Assembly: GCA_006226985.1 (NCBI GenBank)
Contig: SBGC01000153.1
Span: forward strand, 1-7,604
Reading direction: 5' to 3'
Origin: Bacillota bacterium
GTDB taxonomy: Bacteria > Bacillota_I > Bacilli_A > Acholeplasmatales > Acholeplasmataceae
Length of the DNA: 7,604 bases
Translations under genes and position numbers: made by a program
In this document: one piece after another, positions 1-6,269 of the stretch
Layout of the letters: each line of letters starts with the position of its first letter
Numbering within the stretch: the stretch's first letter is position 1
Notes under the pieces: model-generated
Databases searched by the model: none
What the model was told of the DNA's origin: nothing
What the model saw: the letters and a program-made list of their open reading frames with translations, nothing else

Positions 1-122
1 TACATATATTTAGTTACATCGGACTGACAATAGCGATTCAAACAAAATATTCACCGCTCATATTTATGGGAATTCTAACGACATCTTGGCTAATACTAAC
101 AACAGCACATCTACTATTTTGA
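1..122 (+). CDS. C-terminal fragment of an unrecognised hydrophobic, probably membrane, protein
   Basis: The third reading frame is open from the left edge (complete codons from base 3) to a TGA at 120-122, giving 39 residues that begin HIFSYIGLTI and end TTAHLLF. The last part, from about SPLIFMG onward, is strongly hydrophobic and could be a membrane helix reaching almost to the C-terminus. Frames one and two meet stops within about 30 bases. A clear terminator follows 20 bases downstream, which supports this as a genuine gene end. The fragment is too short to assign a family, and no function is proposed. Confidence 0.55.
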   Translation, partial: HIFSYIGLTIAIQTKYSPLIFMGILTTSWLILTTAHLLF

Positions 123-141
123 TAACTATATTCACAAAATG

Positions 142-163
142 AGCAGTTTAATACTGCTTTTTT
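142..163 (+). terminator. Rho-independent terminator of the upstream partial gene
   Basis: The arms AGCAGT (142-147) and ACTGCT (153-158) pair around a 5-base TTAAT loop and run straight into a T tract (158-163). It lies 20 bases after the TGA of the partial gene and just upstream of the lipoprotein promoter, so it insulates the two units. Confidence 0.8.
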
Positions 164-191
164 ATTGATTAATATGGTAATGATATGTGAA

Positions 192-220
192 ATGACAAGT
201 ATATCATCTTATGATATAAT
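192..220 (+). promoter_or_regulatory. Sigma-A type promoter with extended -10 for the lipoprotein operon
   Basis: The -35 element is ATGACA (192-197), five of six matches to TTGACA. A 17-base spacer leads to a perfect TATAAT (215-220), preceded by TG at 212-213 to make an extended -10. Transcription should start near base 227, leaving a leader of only about 22 bases before the ATG at 249. This near-consensus promoter argues for strong, housekeeping-type expression. No operator or riboswitch is visible. Confidence 0.85.
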
Positions 221-233
221 ACTTATGCGAATT

Positions 234-240
234 AAAGGAG
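234..240 (+). promoter_or_regulatory. Ribosome binding site fixing the lipoprotein start at 249
   Basis: AAAGGAG lies 8 bases before the ATG at 249. The longest open frame could start at 165, but that ATG sits just after the terminator T tract and upstream of the promoter, and it lacks a Shine-Dalgarno site. Starting at 249 also places the lipoprotein signal peptide exactly at the N-terminus. Confidence 0.9.
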
Positions 241-248
241 TTTCAGAT

Positions 249-2084
249 ATGATAAAAAAAATACTATTAAGTTTTGTCATCATCACATCTATCTTTTTTA
301 TTGTTTCATGTGAACAAGATGAAATTGATGAACCTCAAATCTTACCTATTTTAACAGGTTTAAATAAGGAACAAGCATCAACACTTTTAGATGATCTTGA
401 TATTACCTATACATTTGTTGATGTCATTCATAATGAAATAAGAACAGGTAGATTTATTTCCTATGAAGAAGGTTTTTCAGCAGGCATGGAAATTATTAAC
501 GATATGCATGTTACGATCTACTTCACAAAATATGCCAATACACTTCCAGACTTAACAGGTTTAAGTATCGATGATATAAATATCGAAATAGCGAAATTTG
601 ACTTTGAAGTCACTTTTCAAGAAGTTGCAACATCAGCAATAGAAGAAGGATTTTTTATTTCATATAGTGGTGATTATCAAGCAGGAGACATCTTACCACT
701 AGGCACTGAAATCACCATTTTACTTGCTAAGTCTCCAGAAACAACCATTCAATTACCTAACTTAAACTTCTTATATATAAATGAAATAATGAATAGACTT
801 GATCAACTCAATATCGACTATGACATCATTGAAGTTGAAAACAACAACTATCAAGTAGGTGAGTTTATTGCATATGGAGAGGACTTTGTAGCAGGCGACT
901 TGATTGAACCAACAACCGGTATAGAGGTGTTTGTTGCCATTAATGTGAACCGACTACCTGATTTAACAGGTAAAAACCAATCTCAAATCCTTCATGAAAT
1001 CTCTAAGATCAATGTTATTATTGAAATTAGAACGATTGAAACAAATGATGTACCTGAAGGATTATTTGTTAATTATCTCAACCGTGAAGCAGGACAAATT
1101 GTTAATGAAGGAGCAGCGATTGTTGTTTATATTGCAACACCCATTATTGTTATTAACAGAAATTTAATGTTCTCGACTTATATAGAAGGAACACTTTACA
1201 ATAAAGCACTTGAACTTTATAATCTTTCAAATGAGCCTATTGATTTGTCAGAGTTTACGATTGCTCAATACCTTGATGGTTCAACATCTATTGGCGTTGA
1301 AATCGCATTAGAGGGCATTTTACAAGCACATGACACCTATGTGATTGCACATATAAATGCGAGTCAAGAGATTAAAGATAAAGCCGATATCTTAACAGAT
1401 CAACTCTATTTTAATGGGAATGATTCAATTGAATTAATTTACCAAACAAATCATGTTATAGATCAAATCGCGTGGGTTATTCAATATTTAGATAATAGAA
1501 CACTATCAAGAAAAACCTCGATTACAGCACCTTCATCAACATTTAATTATAACGATTGGGACATTTATTCAAATGATAACTATTCACCACTAGGATCTCA
1601 TCCAACGATATTTCCTACATCATTTACATATGATTCTTATTATCTATCGATACCATTTCCTGAAAATGGTGGCATGATCGAAGTAACTTTTATTTCAAAC
1701 AACGATGGAGATACCGCACAGTTCAATCCAGGATTTACATCAGAAGATCGTGTTCGCTTTGTCGGTATTGATACAAATGAAACAGGTTCGGGGACACTTG
1801 CGACTCTTGCTAGACAGTTCGTTTATCAACGACTATCAACAGCAAATGAAATATATTTACAACAAGATCCATCAAGTGGCGTGAGAGAAACATTTGGTCG
1901 ATATTTAGCACTTGTATGGGCAGATGGTGTTTTACTGAATTATGAAATCATCAAATATGGATATGCAGCTAATGCATACTATGACTCTGCACGAACGTTT
2001 TCTTTAAATGGTGTTGACTTAAATACATGGATGCAACTTGCTGAGACATACGCAAAAACAAATAGATTAGGAATGTGGGCTTAA
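249..2084 (+). CDS. Surface lipoprotein nuclease: four PASTA-like repeats, lamin-tail domain, staphylococcal-nuclease-like domain
   Basis: The 611-residue protein is probably lipid-anchored outside the cell and cuts nucleic acid. The signal peptide has a KK pair, a hydrophobic core and a lipobox IVSC with Cys21 as the lipidated residue. Four PASTA-like repeats start at Leu32, Leu99, Leu169 and Leu236. A lamin-tail-type domain follows at about 300-410 (ALELYNLSN, then a YVIAHIN strand). A thermonuclease domain fills about 477-611. Aligned by eye to staphylococcal nuclease, Asp488 (in DGDT), Arg503, Asp508, Thr509, Glu511 and Arg551 (in FGRYLA) match the metal and catalytic residues D21, R35, D40, T41, E43 and R87, so it should be active and calcium dependent. 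The usual DTPE reads DTNE here. The likely role is degrading external DNA or RNA for nucleotide uptake, with repeats and lamin-tail domain as spacer or binder. Domain calls are firm; the role is inferred. It shares an operon with the next gene, which starts one base after its TAA. Confidence 0.9.
   Translation: MIKKILLSFVIITSIFFIVSCEQDEIDEPQILPILTGLNKEQASTLLDDLDITYTFVDVIHNEIRTGRFISYEEGFSAGMEIINDMHVTIYFTKYANTLPDLTGLSIDDINIEIAKFDFEVTFQEVATSAIEEGFFISYSGDYQAGDILPLGTEITILLAKSPETTIQLPNLNFLYINEIMNRLDQLNIDYDIIEVENNNYQVGEFIAYGEDFVAGDLIEPTTGIEVFVAINVNRLPDLTGKNQSQILHEISKINVIIEIRTIETNDVPEGLFVNYLNREAGQIVNEGAAIVVYIATPIIVINRNLMFSTYIEGTLYNKALELYNLSNEPIDLSEFTIAQYLDGSTSIGVEIALEGILQAHDTYVIAHINASQEIKDKADILTDQLYFNGNDSIELIYQTNHVIDQIAWVIQYLDNRTLSRKTSITAPSSTFNYNDWDIYSNDNYSPLGSHPTIFPTSFTYDSYYLSIPFPENGGMIEVTFISNNDGDTAQFNPGFTSEDRVRFVGIDTNETGSGTLATLARQFVYQRLSTANEIYLQQDPSSGVRETFGRYLALVWADGVLLNYEIIKYGYAANAYYDSARTFSLNGVDLNTWMQLAETYAKTNRLGMWA
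342..1139 (+). repeat. Four tandem PASTA-like protein repeats within the lipoprotein
   Basis: Units start at residues 32, 99, 169 and 236, so the spacing is 67, 70 and 67 residues. Each opens with an LP-(I/D/N)-L motif (LPILTGL, LPDLTGL, LPNLNFL, LPDLTGK), then a predicted helix. Each then has a G-x-F-(I/V)-x-Y strand (GRFISY, GFFISY, GEFIAY, GLFVNY), an AG turn and a closing beta strand. The order matches PASTA domains, but the F-I-x-Y motif replaces the usual V-I-x-Q-x-P. The DNA of the units has diverged, so this is an old protein repeat and not a recent duplication. Confidence 0.75.
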
Positions 2085-2085
2085 C

Positions 2086-2925
2086 ATGATTAAATATATT
2101 AACCGAATTGTATTAGTACTATTAGCAGGACTAGGATTACTCACAACTTATAATTTATCTGAAGCTCATGTGATATCCACTTACTTAAATGATAAAGGTG
2201 AAGAAGCAATCAATGAAGGCAATTATACATTCTTTATGCCTTCAAGATATTATAACGACAACATTCTACAAGAATTCACACATGTTGAAGGTAATCGCTC
2301 ATTTGTAGTTAGAATTTATGAAGTCGCACGTATTATGTCAGACGACGAAGGTTTAAGAGTTGAAGATGGTATCTTTTTACTTGTTGAACAACTCACAGGA
2401 GAAGATTTTCCTTATACATTTGATGTTGAATATCAAGCAGGAGATGACATTGTTATTCCCTATGTTATGAAAAAACAACTTTCTCTTCCTCTTTATGCAT
2501 CGATTCAGAAACAAACTGAGAGAACAATTGTTTTAAAGAATGATTTTTATGATGAAGATACTGAATCTTATCTTTCATTATCTGAAATTCGCTTATTCCA
2601 AGATAATAACTTCATAATCACTATTCCAGTCAATGTTGATTTTGATACATTCGTTATAAAAGAACAGATCGAAACATACTTAGCATCACATGAAAACAAT
2701 GCCCCTACTGAAGATTTTGATGCAGTATCTGTTACTGAGCGCATTGTACCTGTTGATCATGACAACATTATCTTAAGAAATCTCATCATTTATGTCTCAA
2801 TCATCATCATTTTAACGATTGTATTCTTTAGATACAAAAACAATCGCCTAGGTCGTAAAAAAGCAACCGAGGGATTACAAAAAGACGTCGCAAAATTAAA
2901 AGAGAATCAAGAGAACAAGCGATAA
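2086..2925 (+). CDS. Unrecognised bitopic membrane protein with large extracellular domain
   Basis: I do not recognise the family of this 279-residue protein. The N-terminus is a signal peptide (basic KYINR, hydrophobic core 8-22, possible cleavage after Ala27 in SEA). Residues about 28-226 form an acidic, beta-rich outside region with motifs such as FFMPSRYY and FVVRIYEVAR. A second membrane helix lies at about 232-248, followed by a 31-residue, highly charged, lysine-rich cytoplasmic tail that may be helical. The start is one base after the lipoprotein stop. The nearest Shine-Dalgarno-like bases (AGGA, 2069-2072) are 13 bases away, so translation is probably coupled to the upstream gene. 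The tight pairing suggests the two proteins act together at the surface, for example in holding or handling nuclease products, but nothing in the sequence proves this. Its last codons form the left arm of the operon terminator. Confidence 0.85.
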   Translation: MIKYINRIVLVLLAGLGLLTTYNLSEAHVISTYLNDKGEEAINEGNYTFFMPSRYYNDNILQEFTHVEGNRSFVVRIYEVARIMSDDEGLRVEDGIFLLVEQLTGEDFPYTFDVEYQAGDDIVIPYVMKKQLSLPLYASIQKQTERTIVLKNDFYDEDTESYLSLSEIRLFQDNNFIITIPVNVDFDTFVIKEQIETYLASHENNAPTEDFDAVSVTERIVPVDHDNIILRNLIIYVSIIIILTIVFFRYKNNRLGRKKATEGLQKDVAKLKENQENKR

Positions 2926-2939
2926 AACATCGCTTTTTT
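2917..2939 (+). terminator. Rho-independent terminator overlapping the end of the bitopic protein gene
   Basis: AAGCGAT (2917-2923) pairs with ATCGCTT (2929-2935) around an AAAAC loop, and six T bases follow (2934-2939). The left arm encodes the final Lys-Arg codons and the first base of the TAA stop (2923-2925). It ends operon 1, and the next promoter lies only about 10 bases further on. Confidence 0.85.
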
Positions 2940-2949
2940 CATCGATTTA

Positions 2950-2958
2950 TGGTATACT
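2950..2958 (+). promoter_or_regulatory. Extended -10 promoter for the five-gene operon
   Basis: TGGTATACT (2950-2958) is an extended -10 element with a five-of-six TATAAT match. No good -35 is seen: the bases about 17 upstream fall in the terminator stem and T tract. The extended -10 probably compensates. The start point would be near 2965, leaving a short leader. AAAGG at 2976-2980, nine bases before the ATG at 2990, is the ribosome site of the first gene. Confidence 0.65.
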
Positions 2959-2989
2959 ATTCTAATCTTATAAAGAAAGGATTTCTCAT

Positions 2990-3949
2990 ATGTCAATCAA
3001 ACAAAAAATTTACGATTATATCAAATCCTACCAAACAATTATCATTCATCGTCACTTAAGACCTGATATGGACGCTATAGGTAGTCAATATGGACTTGCA
3101 TTAACTATCAAGGAAAATTTTCCAGGAAAAGATGTTTATGTTGTCGGCGATGTCAACGACATGGTGTATCAAGCTAAAATGGATGATATTCCAAATGAAA
3201 GATATCAAAATGCTTTAGCAATTATTTGTGATGTTGCAGTATCTCGTATGGTAAGCGATGAAAGATATGCGCTTGCTAAAGATTTAATTATTATTGATCA
3301 CCATCAAAATGATACAGATATTGAATCAGTGACGTTATTCTATAGAGATTCAACATATGCATCAGCCTCAGAAATGATAGTTGATTTTATTAAACAGTTT
3401 CACCTAAGAGTTACACCTGAAGCAGCAACCTATCTTTATGGTGGTATGGTCACAGATACAGGTAGATTCCTATATTTAAATAATGCAAGTAAGACATTTG
3501 AACTTGCATCATATATTACAAATTTCAATCCAAGTTTTCAAGATTTTTATGACTTTATCTATACAGAAACACTTCAAAAAAGACTCACTAAAAATCTTTT
3601 CTCATCTTTTGAGATAACACCTAATAACGTTGCTTATCGAAAAAATGATGCAGAATTAATACAAAAGAGTGGATTAGAATTTCAAGCTATTTCACGTGGT
3701 ATGGTCAATCAAATGGCTGGTATCAAGGAAATACCTATTTGGGCAAACTTCACCGAAGATGTTGAAAACAATTTAATTGTTGGTGAATTTAGAGCAAGAG
3801 GTATTGTCATTGTTGATATTGCTAAAAAATATGGTGGTGGTGGACACAACATGGCGTGTGGTGCATCACTTAAAGATTGGGACGAGGTAGAACTCGTATT
3901 AAAAGATTTAGACGAAAGGGCAAAAGAATATGCAAAGAATACTCGATAA
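2990..3949 (+). CDS. DHH/DHHA1 phosphoesterase, NrnA-type (first of tandem pair)
   Basis: This 319-residue protein belongs to the cytoplasmic NrnA family. Members use two metal ions, usually manganese, to degrade nanoRNA of 2-5 nucleotides, to dephosphorylate pAp, or in some branches to hydrolyse linear or cyclic dinucleotides. The DHH domain shows H22-x-x-P-D26-x-D28, Asp81 (ICDVAV), D103-H104-H105 and Asp156 (GMVTDTGRF), so every metal-ligand motif is present. The C-terminal DHHA1 substrate-binding domain has GEFRARG and GGGGH at 282-286. Length is normal for the family. It heads the operon, and its last 20 bases overlap the next gene, a paralogue. Which of the known substrates it prefers cannot be read from sequence; the pair may have split the roles of nanoRNase, pAp phosphatase and c-di-AMP/pApA hydrolase. 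Confidence 0.92.
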   Translation: MSIKQKIYDYIKSYQTIIIHRHLRPDMDAIGSQYGLALTIKENFPGKDVYVVGDVNDMVYQAKMDDIPNERYQNALAIICDVAVSRMVSDERYALAKDLIIIDHHQNDTDIESVTLFYRDSTYASASEMIVDFIKQFHLRVTPEAATYLYGGMVTDTGRFLYLNNASKTFELASYITNFNPSFQDFYDFIYTETLQKRLTKNLFSSFEITPNNVAYRKNDAELIQKSGLEFQAISRGMVNQMAGIKEIPIWANFTEDVENNLIVGEFRARGIVIVDIAKKYGGGGHNMACGASLKDWDEVELVLKDLDERAKEYAKNTR

Positions 3950-4868
3950 AATTAAAAGTTATGACAAAATTATTATTCATGGACACAAAAGACCAGATGG
4001 GGACTGTTATGGTGCACAATTTGGCTTAAAAAATATTATTAAAAATTCATTTCCACAAAAAGAAGTATATGTTGTTGGTGAAAAATCAGATTTTGTAGAT
4101 TTTGTAGGTCAAGTGGACACCATTAGTGATGATATCTATCAAGGAGCATTAAGTATTGTTGTTGATACAGCTGTAAAAGATCGTATTAGTGACCAACGTT
4201 ATACATTAGGACAAGAAGTGATTAAAATTGATCATCACATTCCAGTAGACGATTATGGTGATCTTCGTTGGGTAGATACAAGTTTTCCTTCCTGTGCCCA
4301 AATGATAACTTATTTTTATTACAAATTTAAGAATGAATTAAAGTTGACTGAAGAAGGAGCAATCGCATTATATACAGGGATTGTCACTGACACAGGTCGA
4401 TTTAGATTCAGAGGTGTTTCTCAACTTACTCATCAACTGGCTGGACTTCTCATTGATAAAGGTGTTGATGTTGAGTACATTGATGGAAAACTCTCAAAAG
4501 AAACTTTAGAGATGATTGCTTTAAAAGGTTATGTCTATTCAAATTTTGTTACAGCTAAAGGTTTTGTATATTTAAAAATGACACGTGATATCATCGAAAA
4601 ATATAATGTCACCGACGAACAAGCAGCCTCAGTTGTTGGACTCATTGGAGGTATTGAAGGATTCCCAGTATGGGCACTCTTTATTGAATATCCATCGGAG
4701 ATTCGTATTCGTCTTCGTTCATCGGGACCTACAATCGATAAACTCGCTAACCAATACGGTGGTGGAGGACATGCCAAAGCTGCAGGAGCAAGACTTGATA
4801 GCTGGGAACAACTTCCACAATTTATTAAAGATGTTGAAGAAGTCGTAAAAGTTTATAACGAGGTATAG
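3930..4868 (+). CDS. DHH/DHHA1 phosphoesterase, NrnA-type (second of tandem pair)
   Basis: This 312-residue paralogue is colinear with the preceding gene over its whole length. Motifs are H19-x-x-P-D23-x-D25, Asp79 (VVDTAV), D101-H102-H103, Asp154 (GIVTDTGRF), and in the DHHA1 domain IRIRLRSSG plus GGGGH at 277-281. It looks catalytically complete. Several stretches (SDQRYTLG, DLRWVDTS, RLRSSGPTI) resemble Bacillus NrnA as I remember it, so of the two this looks the more orthodox nanoRNase/pAp phosphatase. The start at 3930 lies inside the previous gene and is supported by AAAGGG (3915-3920) nine bases upstream. The start context and the immediate IIIH strand at residues 14-17 leave no room for a later start. 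TAG ends it one base before the TtcA-like gene. Confidence 0.92.
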   Translation: MQRILDKIKSYDKIIIHGHKRPDGDCYGAQFGLKNIIKNSFPQKEVYVVGEKSDFVDFVGQVDTISDDIYQGALSIVVDTAVKDRISDQRYTLGQEVIKIDHHIPVDDYGDLRWVDTSFPSCAQMITYFYYKFKNELKLTEEGAIALYTGIVTDTGRFRFRGVSQLTHQLAGLLIDKGVDVEYIDGKLSKETLEMIALKGYVYSNFVTAKGFVYLKMTRDIIEKYNVTDEQAASVVGLIGGIEGFPVWALFIEYPSEIRIRLRSSGPTIDKLANQYGGGGHAKAAGARLDSWEQLPQFIKDVEEVVKVYNEV

Positions 4869-4869
4869 C

Positions 4870-5733
4870 ATGCAATCTTGTCAAACAATCTTGGTGGAAA
4901 ATCCAAAACTTTCCCTAAGTGATATTGAGAAGAGTTTAATAACGACTTATCGAAAAGATATTTTTAGACCTTTTGTTAAAGCGATTGACGAATTTCAACT
5001 GGTAGAACCAGGAGATAAAATCGCTATTGCTATCTCAGGAGGTAAAGATAGTCTCATCTTAGCAAAACTATTTCAAGAGTTGAAGAAATACAATAAATTT
5101 CCTTTTGATCTTGTTTTTCTATCGATGGATCCTGGCTTTAGAGAAATCAATAAAGAACTTCTCATAAATAATTGTCAGTATCTCAATATTCCACTTACTG
5201 TGCGAAATTCTGATGTATTTCATGTTGTTCAGAAAATTGCTAAAGAAAATCCTTGTTACTTATGTGCACGGATGAGAAGAGGATTTTTATATCAACAAGC
5301 AAAAGAGTTAGGATGTAACAAACTCGCATTAGGGCATCACTTTGATGATGTCATAGAGACAACATTATTAAACTTGTTTTATAACGGTCAGTTCAAAACG
5401 ATGGTTCCAAAAATCGAGGCAGAGAATTTTGAAGGCATCGAACTGATTCGTCCCATGATTTATGTAAAAGAAAAAGATATTATTCGTTGGATCAAACGTA
5501 GTGGTATTCAGGCGATGAACTGTGGATGTACGGTTGTAGCTGAAAAGACATCTTCTAAACGAAGAGAAATCAAAGCACTTATTGAAAGACTAAGAGAAGA
5601 AAATCCGGATGTTGATTTATCCATCTTTAATTCAGCAACCAACGTTAATTTAGAAGCCATTTATGGTTATCAAGAAAATACGACGAAAAAGCATTTCAAC
5701 GAATTGTATGAAAAGAGGAGAAAAGTAAAATGA
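4870..5733 (+). CDS. TtcA-like PP-loop ATPase, probable tRNA 2-thiocytidine synthetase family
   Basis: This 287-residue protein is probably an enzyme that adenylates and thiolates tRNA. TtcA makes 2-thiocytidine at position 32 using ATP and a [4Fe-4S] cluster. The ATP-binding PP-loop is SGGKDS at 56-61. A CYLC pair (Cys129, Cys132) followed by ARMRRG, then LALGHHFDDVIETTLLN, are hallmarks of the TtcA/TilS group. A late NCGCT motif has Cys218 where TtcA has the third cluster cysteine, plus an extra Cys220. The basic segment after it (EKTSSKRRE) suits RNA binding. The two-cysteine pair favours TtcA over lysidine synthetase TilS. A GAGGT site at 4860-4864 is five bases from the ATG. Its TGA overlaps the next ATG by four bases. 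The substrate base is not certain, since TtcA relatives in low-GC Gram-positives are less studied. Confidence 0.85.
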   Translation: MQSCQTILVENPKLSLSDIEKSLITTYRKDIFRPFVKAIDEFQLVEPGDKIAIAISGGKDSLILAKLFQELKKYNKFPFDLVFLSMDPGFREINKELLINNCQYLNIPLTVRNSDVFHVVQKIAKENPCYLCARMRRGFLYQQAKELGCNKLALGHHFDDVIETTLLNLFYNGQFKTMVPKIEAENFEGIELIRPMIYVKEKDIIRWIKRSGIQAMNCGCTVVAEKTSSKRREIKALIERLREENPDVDLSIFNSATNVNLEAIYGYQENTTKKHFNELYEKRRKVK

Positions 5734-6269
5734 TTTATACAGATATGATTTTAGATTTAAATATTGGGATTGAGAGCTTAATACTAAAAGTGCTCTTACC
5801 ACTTATATTGACGTTTTTATTTGCATCATTTGTCGGATTAGAAAGACAAAATGTTGGTAAAGCTGCAGGTTTATCCTCACATATCTTAGTAGCTATGGGT
5901 GCTGCAGCCATTGCGGTTATGCAGAGACTCATGTTTGAGCATCAAGTATTCCTACAAGGAACAGGCATTGAAATTGATCCTGAAGGACAAAGAGTCATCG
6001 CTCAAGTTGTTACTGGTATTGGTTTCGTTGGTGCTGGTGTTATCATTAAAGATCAAGCAAATGTTGTTAAAGGTATTACCACAGCAGCAACCCTTTGGGT
6101 TACTGCAATGATAGGATTAATTCTTGGTAGTGGGTATATTATTGTCGGATCAGCACTTGGTTTATTCGTTGTTATCTTTATCTTATCAAGAGATTTAAAG
6201 AGAGGATTTAATCCACTTAAGCCAGGAGCAAGTAAGGGTCATGACCATCATGAGGAAAGTCGTCAATGA
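5730..6269 (+). CDS. MgtC/SapB-family inner-membrane protein
   Basis: This 179-residue protein has about four to five hydrophobic segments: roughly 16-36, 49-68, 88-105 and a long one or pair at 113-150. Family signatures are GLERQ near residue 31, AAGLSSHILVAMGAAA, and DPEGQRVIAQVVTGIGFVGAGVII. MgtC proteins are linked to growth in low magnesium, acid or phosphate imbalance, and in Salmonella to inhibition of the F-type ATPase; the molecular action of most relatives is unknown. The protein lacks the extended soluble C-terminal domain of Salmonella MgtC. It ends instead in a short tail with GHDHHEE at 170-176, which might bind metal. AGAGGAG (5714-5720) is nine bases before the ATG, and both ends overlap neighbouring genes in ATGA junctions. 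No magnesium riboswitch precedes it, so it is probably expressed constitutively with the operon. Confidence 0.9.
   Translation: MIYTDMILDLNIGIESLILKVLLPLILTFLFASFVGLERQNVGKAAGLSSHILVAMGAAAIAVMQRLMFEHQVFLQGTGIEIDPEGQRVIAQVVTGIGFVGAGVIIKDQANVVKGITTAATLWVTAMIGLILGSGYIIVGSALGLFVVIFILSRDLKRGFNPLKPGASKGHDHHEESRQ

Noticed and set aside
165..248. N-terminal extension of the lipoprotein frame starting at ATG 165
   Set aside because: It begins beside a terminator T tract, upstream of the promoter, lacks a ribosome site, and would bury the lipoprotein signal peptide 28 residues inside the protein.
220..248. A riboswitch or attenuator before the lipoprotein gene
   Set aside because: Only about 22 transcribed bases precede the start codon and no hairpin is visible, which is too little for a structured regulator.
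4535..4777. 80-codon open frame on the - strand inside the second DHH gene
   Set aside because: It lies wholly within a conserved domain coding region on the other strand, has no ribosome site and no recognisable protein; it is a shadow frame.
4585..4848. 87-codon + strand open frame in another phase of the second DHH gene
   Set aside because: It overlaps the conserved DHHA1 coding region entirely, and its low-complexity translation matches no family; a shadow frame.
4870..5733. Lysidine synthetase TilS as the identity of the PP-loop protein
   Set aside because: The CxxC pair followed by RMRRG and the later cysteine motif fit TtcA-type cluster binding, and the TilS C-terminal domains are absent.
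5735..6111. Short open frames on both strands within the MgtC-family gene
   Set aside because: They coincide with conserved MgtC motifs in the true frame and lack their own translation signals.
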